Assembly: GCA_015847255.1 (NCBI GenBank) | Contig: JADLZK010007359.1 | Coordinates: 496,001-560,000 of the forward strand | Length of the DNA: 64,000 nucleotides | Source of the DNA: Hyparrhenia diplandra | Taxonomy: Eukaryota; Streptophyta; Magnoliopsida; Poales; Poaceae | Reading direction: 5' to 3' | In this document: one piece after another, positions 21,580 to 32,875 of the stretch | Numbering within the stretch: the stretch's first letter is position 1 | Layout of the letters: each line of letters begins with the position of its first letter | Notes under the pieces: generated by a model | Seen by the model: only the letters and a program-made list of their open reading frames with translations | Told to the model about the DNA's origin: nothing | The model's database searches: none | Made by a program: the position numbers and the translations under genes

Positions 21580-22800
21580 TATGGGTCTAATAAGTCCTTG
21601 GACTGAAGTTATTGTTTTTCTCTCTCTTCAATTACTTTTTTCCCCTATACTCCTATCACGTGGCTCCATTTCTTGAGCTTGATTTTTGGTGAGCTCCATT
21701 TCTCAAGATAATAATGGTATATAAGTCTCACACAAAGCATTTAGTTCCTTATTAGCTTATTTTTAAATTTAAATTTTTGAATCTTTGGGAGATAGGCATT
21801 GCACAATTTCCTTGTTTTTTTTTTTTTTTGATGAAACAGGAGGGGCTTGACCCCTACTGGGCTTTTTTTACTAAAGATCCCCTACTGGTCTTTTATTAAC
21901 AAAAGTGAAAAGTCACAATAAGTGTTCTCAAGGTAAAAAAACAAAAGGAAAAAATGAGAAAGATTACAAATGAGTATGTAGCCATAAATCTAAAACATTT
22001 TTAACATCTGATTTGACCCGTAGCATAACTAGAGTGAATTCCTTTATGATGATTTATTTGCTCCTTCGCAGCAAATGTTGTTGCCCTCTAAAGATTACAT
22101 CGTTCCTCAGCGTCTAAATTGACCAGCACATCGAGTTAATCATAATGTTTATATCCCTGTCATCGCGCCAACAACCATATCATCATCACACTAACATCGA
22201 TCATGTAGTGACCACATTTGTTCTCTCTTATGACTAGAGCTTCTCTCAAAGAAAAAAAAAAGACGGACATTATTGTCCGTTGCGCTGCTCACAAGCTGCT
22301 TGTCATGCTCGCATGCGCACCGGCCGGCCTAGGAATGAATGAACTAGTTGCATGTACGACATCGAAAAAACATAATAGAGCAAGCTTGACACTAATATCT
22401 TTGCACGTCCGTGTAATTCATTGAAGCTCTTCTGATCCTCAACCTCCTCTTTTCCAAACCGTGCTCGATGTTGACAAAGGAAAAAAAACAGAGCGACTCC
22501 ATTCTAATGGTTATATATTAATTAAATATATTTCCTCTCATTTCTTAGATAATGGAACAAAGTTCTAGTCTCTACCAGCCGGGAAGGGTACATACACAAC
22601 TGAGGGTAAATCACAAAACAAGCTATAAGGCTTAAGTGCTTACAACAAGCAAGCGGGGAATAAAAATGGAACAAAGTTTAGGCGAGCGACCAAAAGACTG
22701 GAAAGGAACTAACTGCTACGATTAAATCTGATTCCGGAAGCGCCAACCGATCGAACTTTGCAAAGACCGCCATTTTCATTGTCTCTAAATCTCTGCAACC
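21580..22800. repeat. Upstream block of LEA_2, copy A
   Basis: Non-coding sequence shared with 51,670-52,990 and 61,200-62,120 (for example AAGCATTTAGTTCCTTATTA, CTAACATCGATCATGTAGTG, ATTTCTTAGATAATGGAACA). Copies differ mainly by transposon insertions, which makes the block useful as an empty-site reference. No gene is supported. Confidence 0.7.
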
Positions 22801-23757
22801 TAGGCTGTTCTTGGGGGCCCACATCTTGTACATGTAATCGGATGTTTTGCTATTCTCCTTATTATTAATTAAAGCCGGGGACTACAGCGATACAGAATCG
22901 TTCATCACTGCCGAATTTGAGTGAACCGCTAGTGTTTGTCCATATCTCGCTTCAAGATCAAAAAATGACTTGAGATCACACCCAACCGGCGGTTAAAGAC
23001 CACGCCACTTTGCGGTTGATATAAAATGCCCGGCGGTGATGGCTATCACTGCTTTGGGTGAATGAGCAGACCCGGCAGCGAACTGTAATTCGGACCGAAA
23101 ATTTTATTGGATTTGCTTGACTCCTCGCTCACGTCCGTCGGACAGCTCTATTCCCCACTCTCTCTCTACCCTCCCTCCCGGAGATATTTTTTCTCTCTCC
23201 TCAACTCGGCAGAGCCAGACCACCTCCTCCCCAAATCTCATCCCCCTGGGCTCGCTCCTCCGCCGCCGGCAACCAGCGCCGGCGAGCAGACGGGATTCTG
23301 GTGTGTGACGCGTGCAGATCCACCCCGCCGGAAGCTAGGCGAGCGGCGCAAGGCCGGATCCATTTGGTGGCTTCATCTTTCTCCACAGAGGCAATGGCGG
23401 GGCGGCGGCGCCAAGGTGCGGCGGAATCCACGGAGGCAGTGGCGGCGGCGCTCGTGGTGGAGGGCAGGTGCGGATGCATGTGGGCACAGCCTCATACAGG
23501 ATTCTATTCTTGGCATACGCAGCTTCAGGGCATCATGCGACGCATCATGAATTAATGTGGGCGCCTGCATGCTCATTATTTTTTTTTTTTTTTTAAAAGA
23601 ACAACACTGCCGGGTGAAAGAGACGGGTAGTGATAAAAATAACTCATCACTACCGTTTTGGTTCTGCCGGTTCATTTTCCGGCAGTGAAGGGGTTTTTGA
23701 CCCGGCAAAGTGATGTACAAATGTGTAGTAGTGCTAGATCTTTCAAAAAAAAAAAAA
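22801..23757 (+). mobile_element. Poly-A retroposon remnant hosting a CACTA element
   Basis: AAATCTCTGCAACC occurs on both sides (22,787-22,800 and 23,758-23,771), while the paralogues at 52,980 and 62,105 have it once. The insert ends in a run of about 15 A. Long target duplications plus poly-A indicate target-primed retroposition. The outer sequence (22,801-22,880, ending TTATTAATTAAAGCCGGGG) looks like a non-LTR 3' end; most of the interior is a later CACTA insertion. Confidence 0.65.
22881..23733. mobile_element. Non-autonomous CACTA element, left end eroded
   Basis: The right end reads GTGTAGTAGTG (minus strand CACTACTACAC). The left end begins ACTACAGCGATACAGAATCG, a shortened form of the CACTACTACAGATTCG terminus seen at 30,336. 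Subterminal CCGGC(A/G)GTGAT motifs occur in both orientations at 22,900-23,060 and 23,605-23,715. The centre (23,110-23,550) is GC-rich, with an unrecognised open frame (23,107-23,550), and carries no transposase motif. Confidence 0.7.
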
Positions 23758-23946
23758 AAATCTCTGCAACCACGCTTGAATAATATATGGATGCTCGTCC
23801 TTATTATGTAGCAGGGATCGTTGTCGGATACAAAATTGGTTTCGAAGCTTTAGACCAACGCCGTTCAGCCAAGAAACAAACATATTAGAGATCAATCTAG
23901 TGGGTGGTTCTCAATTCGAAAAGTATATTCATATATGAGTGGATCA

Positions 23947-24759
23947 GGTTCTTTTTAAATCAGAGTTTTGGCAGGATCTTCACACCAACTCTGTCTCTCA
24001 TTGCCAGACAGCAACTAGAAGAGGTGAATCAAATAATAGAGAACCTAGACCTTGATGATGATGTCAATGATTCTTGGATATACTCCTGGGGTAACAATGT
24101 CTATAGCAGCAAAAAAGCATACAAGGCCACATCAGAAAGCATCTCAGCCTCTCCCATCTTCAAATGGATCTGGAAAGCAAGTAACTTAGGCAATCAAAAA
24201 TTCTTCTTTTGGCTGCTGGTCAGGGACAGGTTAAATACCAGAAATATGCTGAAAAGAAAGAACATGTATCTACCTAGCTATAGATGCCAATTGTGCAATC
24301 TGGATATTGAAGAGAACTACTTCCATCTTTTCTTCCAATGCCCCTTCAGTAAAGAATGCTGGGATTCCCTAAATATCCATTGGGATACTAGGTTGAACCC
24401 TTTTACAATGTTTGTTCAAGCTAAAGAAGCTTTTCAGAATGTGATTTTGGAGAGACAGTGATCTCGTACTTGCTGGGCGATCTGGAAAACAAGGAACAAG
24501 GTAATCTTTGACAATGGTCGCAATGAGGTAGAAGAATGGAAAAGAATCTTTGTGGAGGAATTTGGCTTGGTTTGTATCAAGGCCAAAGGAGAAAAGGCTG
24601 TTAAACTAGATTCCTGGAGAACAAGCTTTATATGATGATCTTTTTTCTTTCGTTTTGGGCCTAGTTGCCTTGTAATCTTTTTTTCTCTGTACTCATTCTT
24701 TCATTTAATTAAAAAAAAAAGGTCGGGGGCTCCCCGACCGGTTCGGTCAAAAAAAAAAA
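23947..24759 (+). mobile_element. 5'-truncated LINE with zf-RVT C-terminus
   Basis: TATATGAGTGGATCA flanks the insert on both sides (23,932-23,946 and 24,760-24,774); the paralogue at 62,370 has the near-identical site once. The coding part (about 23,990-24,461) shows the zinc-binding C-terminal region of plant LINE reverse transcriptases: KWIWKASNLGNQKFFFWLL, CQLCNLDIEENYFHLFFQCPFSKECW. A premature TGA at 24,459 interrupts the frame, and the expected continuation (CWAIWKTRNKVIF ...) follows in frame to about 24,635. The tail has two A-runs separated by a small hairpin (GGTCGGGGGCTCCCCGACC). Confidence 0.88.
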
Positions 24760-24774
24760 TATATGAGTGGATCA

Positions 24775-25490
24775 ACTCTTCCTCCTCCCTACGATCGTGC
24801 CAGCCGCTGGCCAACCCGCTCCCATGGAATCAATCATGCATGGAATCAACGATGGTAGTTTTCTCTCTCTCGTCGTTGTGTCTCGTAGCTGTACACCGTA
24901 CCCTTGCATAGCGAATGGTGGCCACCCGGTTGCAGACATGCAGTAGCCCTAATTGCTCCGGCAGAAGCATTGGCCACCGACATCAGGCGAGAATGTAGCA
25001 AACACGTTGAAGCGCACCTAAGCACAAGGAAACGGTAAAGAACTGGCGGCTATCACCGATGTTCTCTCGCTTCCTATCTGGTGGATTTGGTGGATCTTGT
25101 TTCTGGACCCCTCGACCGGATGGAAAAACTTATTTCACACTTGTATAGCCGACCACCACTTGGTGTTGTTCTAGATGTCGTGGTCTCCACGAAACCCGAG
25201 AATGAGAACCAGCTTAGTCTTTGTCGTTAGCCATTCCACTTTGGGGATATAGTCTGCGACACATATAAATGCAACAAAATGACCTTAAATTAAACTAATT
25301 ATCCATGTACTTCCATATTATAATTCGTTAGATTTTTTTTTTAACCCTAAGTTTGACCACTGCGTCTTTTTAAAAATTTGTGCAAACAAAGTCAAATTTA
25401 AGTCATTCTCAAGGACCTTTTGTTAATTAATTAATAAAGCAAGCCACAACAAAAAGAAATGATATTTTGCACAATTTTTTTGTTAATTAA
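24775..25490. other. End of block A, then spacer with a MITE-like stretch
   Basis: Similarity to the other upstream blocks continues to about 24,982 (GTTGCAGACATGCAGTAGCCC) and then stops. At 25,310-25,510, AT-rich sequence with a repeated GTTAATTAATNAATAAAGCAAG motif resembles the MITE-like element at 6,565. No gene is seen. Confidence 0.45.
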
Positions 25491-25965
25491 TCAATAAAGC
25501 AAGACGAGTTGGCAAACTTGGGAATAATCAAAAGATGTTAGAAAATTTTTCATATAATCATTTGGATCGGGGAATGGCCTTGTGTCCGCACCGGGGGCGA
25601 ATGGCTCATCGGCGGCGTGGAAACGTGGTTGTTGTGGTGGCAGAGGCGGAGGAACGTTCATACCACCCGGTGAGAGATAAAAAGCAAAAAAGAAGAAAAA
25701 AATATCAATACCAATGAAATATCCGGGAGCCATGACCAAATCTCCGAGAGAGAGAGAGAGCTGAGTGGATTTCATGAGGAGGAGTGTAGAAGCAGCAAGC
25801 AAGGAGCTGGTTGGTGCCTCGCGTGGGTATGTGTGTTTATGTGGCGGGCGTCTTGATATATAGACAGTTCTTGAGGGCTGGAACATCATCTGCCGGGTGG
25901 TAAGAAACTCGGCAGTGATGTACATAATCACTACCGGTTTTTACTTTTGTAGCCCGGCGGTGAAT
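25491..25965 (-). mobile_element. CACTA-related fragment with subterminal motifs
   Basis: At 25,880-25,965 the motifs CTGCCGGGTGGT, CGGCAGTGATGTACATAATCACTACCGG and GCCCGGCGGTGAAT match the subterminal repeats of the element at 22,881-23,733. A minus-strand frame of 146 codons (25,931-25,491) contains a proline-rich NVPPPLPPQQPRFHAADEP stretch and PDPNDYMKNFL; I do not recognise it, and it may be cargo or chance. Outer termini are not found. Confidence 0.4.
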
Positions 25966-26017
25966 TCACGGTCTCGTCACTTCGCTCGTTACGCATGCAT
26001 GCTTCCGTGCAGTGCAG

Positions 26018-26146
26018 CCATGGATGCGAGAACTTTTGCATAGATGCTTCTCAAACGCCGCTAAGTTTGATGAAGCATGCAAAGTGCTGCCATGGATGCA
26101 GAACTTTTGCATAGATGCTTCTCGCAAACGCCCCTAAGTTTGATTC
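26018..26146. repeat. Two-copy tandem repeat of about 72 bp
   Basis: CAGCCATGGATGCGAGAACTTTTGCATAGATGC... with CTAAGTTTGAT at the end is repeated once with few changes (26,019-26,073 and 26,091-26,145). It is non-coding. Confidence 0.75.
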
Positions 26147-26518
26147 CATATCAAGTTCTCTATGCAGCATATTGTTACCAATTGTTTATATAACTTTATT
26201 TCATTCACATTGGATTTGGATTAATTAATTAGTTCGATTTCAATAGGGGTTCTTGCTGTACTTCGTATGTTGTTATGTTCGATGAAGGGGAAAAATTTGG
26301 AACTTCGGAGATATCGAGAGTCAAACAACATCCATATAGCGGATAATAAATTTGATACATATTTTGATAACAAAGACATAAAACAATTGGGAACACCAGA
26401 AATCCATATATACATAACAGATAATAAATTAGATCACATATTTCGATTACATATTACAAAGACCTATTCACAGATAGGTAAATGCTACAATCAAAGTGTA
26501 CAAACACATTAAAACTTA

Positions 26519-27586
26519 GGGATTTTGGCGATTCTACCCTCCTTTTAAAGGCCAAAGGCGTTTTACCCCTCGGTTTTGTAAGCGTGCATTTTTACCCTCG
26601 GTTTTCATTGAAACGAAAGGTCCGTCTACCCTTATTTTTCGACGGCGTCCATAGGACTGGACCGAATAAATGGCCAAAAAATAAAAAAGAAAAAGGGAAA
26701 CGGCCTAAAAGACCAAAATACCCCTTTCTATGTATCGGGATCCGTTTTTTGCCTAGGCTCGCCTCTCGCAAGTACATCCAGCGTGCGCGGCTCCTCCTCG
26801 CGGCGGACAGGTACCGCCGAAGGCGCTCCCTCTCCAGCCCAAGGCGCTCGCGGTGGCGGTGGCGCCGGCGCCCTCCCTCTCGGCGCGCCCCTTCCCCGCC
26901 GCGCCTCTCCCCCGCGGGGGCAGGCCTGCCCCCATCCATCCTTGTCCACCGCGCGCATGGAGCCCGGAGACTAGGGTTCCAGGTGCTACGGTTTCAGGCG
27001 GGACTCCCCGACGGCGGGGCTCCCGGCGGCGCAGCGGCTCGAAGCGGCGGCCCCCGAGGCTGCGGCGGGACTCCCGACAGCAGGGCGCTCGGGCGACGGC
27101 GTTCGGCCGCGGCGGCTCGGCGGGGGCTCCGGCGGCGGGGCGGCTCGCAGCGGAAGCTCCCCCCGGCGACGCGGGGGCACCGGCGGCGCCCGAATCGTGG
27201 CGGCGGTGCGGCTCTCCTTCCCCGCCGCCCTCCCCGTCTCCCGTTCTTCTTCGTGCCTCCGCCGTTTCACGAATTTCTCAAGAAGCGGCGACGGATTTCT
27301 CAAGCGGGCGTCGAGTTCTTCAGAGAGGCTCGGTGATCGGGACGAGAGGGAAGATGGGAATAGGAGGAAGAAGAAGCTGACATGTGAGGCCCACTTGACG
27401 ATGATAGAGGAGGGATGAGAAAGAAGAGGGCAAAATTGTCCATTTTAACACCGTTATCTAGGCATAACAGAGTAAGGGTAAACACTCCCTTCGTTTGAAA
27501 AAGTAAGGGTAAAAATGCCAAGTTCAAAAAAACGAGGGTAAAATCACCATTGGGTCCAAAACCGAGGGTAAAAACGCCAATGCCCC
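26519..27586. mobile_element. Pack-MULE-like element (Mutator superfamily)
   Basis: A perfect 9-bp direct duplication TAAAACTTA lies at 26,510-26,518 and 27,587-27,595. The termini are inverted: GGGATTTTGGCGATTCTACCCTC at the left, and the complement of GGGGCATTGGCGTTTTTACCCTCGG at the right, each followed by further diverged copies of a TTTTTACCCTCGGTTTT motif. A 9-bp duplication fits Mutator-like elements. The interior (26,760-27,330) is very GC-rich, as in Pack-MULEs that capture GC-rich 5' gene parts; the donor gene is not recognised and several frames are open on both strands. No MURA transposase is present. Confidence 0.82.
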
Positions 27587-27595
27587 TAAAACTTA

Positions 27596-28384
27596 ACCGC
27601 CTCAGTAAGTCTCTTCTCGCATCTCTCGGATCGAAGAAGCGGCGAGATGCGCGTCGAGAACTCCCTGAGGAGGTTGGGGGATGAGATTCATCAGGAGCCT
27701 TGTCTTCAAACCCAAACTTGACCATTGGACGGAGTTTTTGTACTCTTCATCCTCTGTCCAATGATCATTGTTTTTCCTTCCTGTGGATCCATATGATTCA
27801 AATATATGCCCTTGTGCCTGGGTTTTGCATCTGCATTTGCACCCCAAAACACAAAGACTCTGGACTCTTAATATGAGTCCAGAGTAGGATCCTAACGGAT
27901 CCTAGCACCGTGAATCATCGTACCCACAGAAACTCAAAGCTCCGGTCTCTCTCCATCTTCACTAAGACTCTTCTAGCATCTTTTCTGTAAACCATTTCCG
28001 TGGACTAGGCATATATGTACGTGGAGGGCTTTCTCCCAAAGAAATGCCATATGTATGTGGAACTGGAAAGTACTACTAGCAAAGAAGATCGAGGCCGAAG
28101 AACAAGGAAAATAAGCAGGAAAAGAGTTCCTAGATTCAAAACTAAAGCCTTCTACTATGAGGAGAGTGGCAACTACAGGACGAACCAAGAATACAAGAAA
28201 ACATAGGAGAAACTGGGTGCAAAACACAGCGTCCCTCTTGCTTTGTTTAAATAAGCGAGATGCGCGTGTTTGAAGTCGTGGGCGTGCCGTGTGTGAGGTC
28301 GTGGCGGCCGGTGCTCGGCATTGGTGCAAGTGGTCACCCGGTCGGAGGGGAGAAGTTCAGGCAGTCAGAGGGGAGAACTGTGCG
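27596..28384. other. Spacer with two adjacent perfect hairpins
   Basis: At 27,855-27,907, CTCTGGACTC...GAGTCCAGAG (10-bp stem) is followed directly by TAGGATCC...GGATCCTA (8-bp stem). The rest has no recognisable gene; an exon-like stretch at 28,010-28,205 is open on the plus strand for 63 codons but matches nothing I know. Confidence 0.4.
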
Positions 28385-28700
28385 ACCGTTGAATCTTATG
28401 GTAAATCACTGCAGGGTCTCAGTTTTACCCGGCTGTGATATTAGATCACTGCCGGGTGTAAATTTACACCCGACAGTGTTGTATCTGAGATTGATTTGAC
28501 CCGTCGACGCTGCAACAGCTGCACATTGGATCACTGCTGGTTTAAAATTTACACCCGGCGGTGTTGTATCGCCATTGATTTAACCCGTTGACGCCGCGGC
28601 GGTGCACAGGCCTTTTCTCATCCAGTGGGGACACCTTTGCCGGTTGACAACCCGGCGGTGAATACCGGCTTGCAACGCGGTTCTCCACGCGGCGCCATGC
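28385..28700. repeat. CACTA subterminal repeats with palindromic cores
   Basis: Repeated ATCACTGCCGGGTGTAAATTTACACCCG(A/G)C(A/G)GTG units occur about 100 bp apart. The first holds the perfect 18-bp palindrome GGGTGTAAATTTACACCC; the second has a one-sided change. CGGCGGTGAATACCGG and CGGTTGACAACCCGGCGGTG follow. They match the motif family at 22.9, 25.9 and 30.2 kb. Confidence 0.65.
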
Positions 28701-30155
28701 ATGCACCGGCCGCACGCCGTGACCTATCACCTATCACCGCACCTGCACCGCAGCCTGCGTGAGCACGTGAAGTGAAGGTGATGGCTATTGTACTACCCTT
28801 GACAAAAAAAAAGAGAGAAAAATACGTGATGGCTATCCGTTGGGCGTCAACTTTGCTTCTTTAAATAGGCCGACCGGTGTTGTGGGCGTGCTACGCCAAG
28901 TTGAGTTTCATTTTTAAATGCGTGCTCTAGCCCCAGGTAGCCCAAGTTTTCTCCTACGCCTCCCACCCCCTCCCTCCCTCGCTCTACACCGTCGGCATCA
29001 TCTTCTAAAGGTACGTGTGGTACGTTCTTGTAGCAATGGTAAATAGTAATGTAAAGCATTGCTTGTTTTAGAGTAACGACAATGGTGTATTTAGAGAAAT
29101 ATCTATCTAAATAGCTTTAGATTTCGTTCACCCCATGAGCACCATTTACATGGCTTTAAAAATATCATTTAAAGTTGAATTGGAATCCTAAACTTGAGCA
29201 CCGTTCTTGAGAAAAATGGTCAAAAGCGGCTCGGTGGGGGATCGAACCCGGGGCTCGGGATTGGGTGCCTTGGGAAACGCAGTGGTAGCCGAGGAAGAGG
29301 GAACAGGCCTCTTGAAACGCGCAGCAGCGGTCGGTGATTGGTGAGAACGGGCAAAACGCCAGCGTGGCGGTCGCTCTTTGAGTGCCGAGGAGACGGCCAT
29401 TGGATCGCACGGCCGCCGTGTTTGAGTCCCGAGTAGCCCGTCTTTTTGATTGCGCGTTCCTTTGGAAATGATAGATATCAATCGTTCCGCATGGCTTCTT
29501 GTTACTATTTATACACCCTCGGACGACCTCGGTCGCTAATCAACCTCTCTTTCCATAACCCCCGTTTACATTGTACAGGCTCGCATACGCATCGACGATG
29601 ATGGCGGGCGTTGCCGGCAACATCACGATCCGGGGAGTTGCAGTTCACCGTCGCCCGCCTCCGCGATACCCTCCGGCGGCTCAACGAGATCGCCGACGCA
29701 CTTAGCCTCGCCAAGGGTGATCGACCCTTTGGAAGAGAAGGCCAACTTCTACGCCTTCAAGCTCGACGATCTCCCGTGTCCTCGCTCGGGACATACCGCC
29801 AAGGTGTAGAGGCCGAGGGGACGCGATCACGGCTCTCGGCGGGGATCGGGACGCTGGTGGAATAGGCGTCGGCGGCGGCGGCGGTAAGGCGGCGACGGTG
29901 GCGGTGGCATTGCCGGCGGCGGTGGTGACGGCGTGTAGGCGATCTTTTATCTTCATTAGCTATCTAGTATTTTTATGTGTTGTAAAATATGACCTCTATT
30001 ATGTTCTGGACTTCTAGTGAACCAGTCGTTTTTAATTAGTCTGCGTGTCAATCTTCCTTTTCTATCGTTTGTTTTGACGGTTCCTTGGTCTTGAAATCGC
30101 TATCGGTTTACGAACTCAAACCCGGGAGTGTTACGTGTCCATGAACACCCACTGC
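28701..30155. other. Interior of a CACTA-related region, unidentified cargo
   Basis: This lies between two sets of CACTA subterminal motifs. A GC-rich patch at 29,590-29,940 contains a forward frame (29,611-29,865) of unknown identity. Two G-rich patches near 29,230 and 29,420 resemble promoter B-boxes but lack a tRNA fold. No transposase is recognised. Confidence 0.35.
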
Positions 30156-30336
30156 CGGGAACGATTCAACCCGGTGGTGATCCAAATCATCACTTCCGGA
30201 ATTGGTCGAAGTCCGTGGAATTTCTGATCGTCCCGCGCCTGAACGGTTCATCACTGTCGGGCGAGGTTCATCGCTGCCGGTGGACTAAATTTCGGCAGTG
30301 ATGCCAGCGGCAGTGATGAACGAATCTGTAGTAGTG
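30156..30336. mobile_element. Right end of a CACTA element
   Basis: CGGTGGTGATCCAAATCATCACTTCCGG, TTCATCACTGTCGGGCG and GCGGCAGTGATGAACG lead to the terminus CTGTAGTAGTG (minus strand CACTACTACAG). The candidate target duplication is AGT at 30,337-30,339. The left end is not found, although related subterminal motifs start at 25.88 and 28.39 kb; a nested element from about 25.9 to 30.34 kb, interrupted by the Pack-MULE, is possible. Confidence 0.65.
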
Positions 30337-30339
30337 AGT

Positions 30340-30840
30340 GTTGCGTCCATTGGTGTTGAGTGTGATATATTTTTTTTTTTATTACGAAGAGCTAGGTTCT
30401 ATGCGTGGGACCTAGATCTACATAGAAGATAGAACCCATCCCACAATGTATAGCACTGGGTCCTCCAGCTCATTAAAAATGCATAGGACCGTCTTCACAA
30501 CCCACAATGCGGGTGCTCTAGTTAGTTTAAGTTCCACTCGAATCCAACCTCACAAATATGTATACGAGAGTATCTAAACAAGGTCTTATATGTGTCTCGT
30601 GCAAATGCTGCACGCCCTGTCCCAACACTGGCCGAGTATGCGCATCCGCCTCCCTACAACCTTCATGATGATTAATTAGGTTTTACCCCGATTTTTTTGC
30701 ATTGAGAAATGCCCCCAAAGTAATCATATATATTAGTTGTAGTTCTTTTTTAGACTTTCTATATTGTCCTGTTTATAGCCTTGTTAAGGGCCCACCATGT
30801 CTGAGTTTGCCATTGCCCTCCATGCCATAGAGCCATCACA
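30340..30840. other. Spacer, nothing recognised
   Basis: Moderately AT-rich sequence with a T-run at 30,368-30,381. A stretch with CTAGGTTCTATGCGTGGGACC and later TCTAAACAAGG hints at an old MITE, but termini are not defined. Confidence 0.35.
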
Positions 30841-31099
30841 CTGTATGGTGCAGAACGGTACAATCAATTCCTCAGGAATACCTCCCGTCCCACAAAGCGA
30901 TCACAATGAATTCACAACATGGTTCTGACACTCTCGTGCTTGATGAAATAGAATTTCCATTGCCTAACAACACATAATACACAAGCTAATAAGGTCCACT
31001 GGCACTAACGCAGAACATACTCAGTTTTGTGCATAGTAGAGGCGTGCACAACATGCAAAAGGAACCAAGCTAAGATTCCTAGTTATCGGTCAGCAGCGT

Positions 31100-32765
31100 T
31101 CAGCAGGCAGCGCTGCGGAACCCTATCCTCCCGCCGCCGACATCATGGAGCACCTGGATCGTCTGCTGCTGCACGTTTGCCGAGGATCGACGCCGAGCTG
31201 TCGTCGTCGTTGGACACGAAGGCGAGGCATCCGTTGTACCGGATCCCGGACCGGTCCATCTCCACGACGGCGTGCCCATCGAACACCAGCGCGATCCTCG
31301 GCAGCTTAGGGTAGCGGACGCCGGTGAGGTCGTAGCAGGTGTCCAGATGATCCACATCATTTTGCGGCGGCGCGACGCGGTACCTCATCCTGTTCCTGAA
31401 CGCCGCGCGCAGCGCCCCGTACGCCGTAACGGGGAGGTGGGTGAAGATGGCGCGGGATTCTATCACCGTCCCCGCCGCGAACACCTCGGGGGGCACGTTC
31501 AGCTCCTTCCCGTCGACTCTGATGGCCACCAGAAGCGCGCGGTACGCCGGCGACGAGCCGCGCTCCTTCATCATCGGCGTGGTCACGAACCTGTAGGACG
31601 CTTCGATCGGCACGCCGATCTGGAAGAAAGCCCTTGGTGTTCTCCGTAGGCGGGAGGCAGTAGGAGAAGGCGTTGCCGTAGGTGGACGACGTCTGCGCCA
31701 TCAGTGACTGCACGCCGCGGCCGAGCGCCATGATCCCGTCCGCGTTGTTCACGAAGTTGCCCTGCTCGATCTGGCTGCACCCGAACTTGAACCTCTCGAC
31801 GCGAGCAGCTGAGTTGATGGTGAGAGCACGTCGGGCTGTACGTCCCCAACGTGGTGAACTCCTCGCCCGTTGACGTGTTGCTGGTGACGATGTACTGGCA
31901 CTTCCGTTGGCGTCGCAGCCGTTGGCGAAGCGGCCGAGCTGCTTGCACTCGGAGGAGTTGCAGGGGAAGGCCGGTATGAGCTCGACCTGGTCGGGTCGTA
32001 GTCTTGGCACTGCGTGAAGGTGCAGGGCACGCACCGCATCCACGGCATGTCGCCGGCCGTGTCCAGCACCACCGTCACCGGTGTGGTCGAGCTGCCGTCG
32101 GTGGCCGCCGAATGAATGCTGCTACTGCTAGTAGGCTGATATATAATGTATGTACAGGAATTAATGCATGCCAGAAATCACAGAAAATTAAAGAGATCGA
32201 CCAAATCCACCACAAAGCAAAGTGCACTACTATTGATTTATTAGAAGCAGTTCGATCGAACCTCGGAGCCCGTCTGTGACGTGCCAACCTCGACGGAAAT
32301 GGCGGCCTGGTGGTGGAGCTGGGTTTCCTCGACGGACACAGGTTCCTTTGAAGGAGCCCTTGTTCGCGCGGAAACCACGGGAGCCGGACACCCTGTGGTG
32401 GATGTGGTGCACGCGGAGCCGGTCCTGCCGGAGCATGTCGGCCAGCGACGGCTTCGCCCTCGCCGCCGCCGCAGCAGCCTTGAACGACGGCGAGCACGGG
32501 CCGAGAGGACGAAACAGCGGCACCCAGCTGTGGTTGTGGGGCGGCATCACTGTCATTGTGTGCCAAACAATGTTAATTTACACTTTGACTTTACACAGTC
32601 ATATGCACCGCCGCTAGGGACGAGGATGAACGTACCCCTGTGTCCGGAGCAGGTGGCATGTGGTTCGAGCAAGCTCACGTTGGACGTGAGCTCAAGTTGT
32701 TCATCAGCTGCACGGGAAGTTGGAGAAGAACCCAACAAGAGCAACAATATTGGCAAAACAACCAT
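31100..32765 (-). pseudogene. Aspartic protease AP-1B (A1, nepenthesin-like), frameshifted
   Basis: Paralogue of AP-1A with the same three-exon layout: signal-peptide exon 32,765-32,636 (MVVLPILLLLLGSSPTS), exon 2 32,549-32,262 ending in GSE, and exon 3 from 32,135 after a CAG acceptor. The first catalytic motif is DTAGDMPWMRC and the second VIESRAIFTHLP, so the catalytic aspartate of DSG is itself Glu here and the glycine is Arg. The C-terminus QTIQVLHDVGGGRIGFRSAAC is complete. Frame breaks are visible near 31,965 (lost base), 31,905 (the same missing base as in AP-1A), about 31,840, 31,627 (extra base) and 31,172 (extra T). It shares one lesion with AP-1A and has private ones. Confidence 0.8.
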
Positions 32766-32867
32766 GGTTGTGTATCTTGCTAGCTGCTCTCACTATTACT
32801 GAATCCTACTTCCAAGTTACCATGTGGTTTCCTCCTTTTCTAAAAACCATGTGGTTTCCTGGCAACG

Positions 32868-32875
32868 TATATATA
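32868..32875 (-). promoter_or_regulatory. TATA box of AP-1B
   Basis: A minus-strand TATATATA-type box about 105 bp upstream of ATG 32,765, in sequence almost identical to the AP-1A promoter. Confidence 0.55.

Noticed and set aside
29225..29260. tRNA-like B-box (GGTTCGATCCC on the minus strand)
   Set aside because: No A-box at the right distance, no anticodon arm and no acceptor stem could be paired. It may be a chance motif or an old SINE trace.
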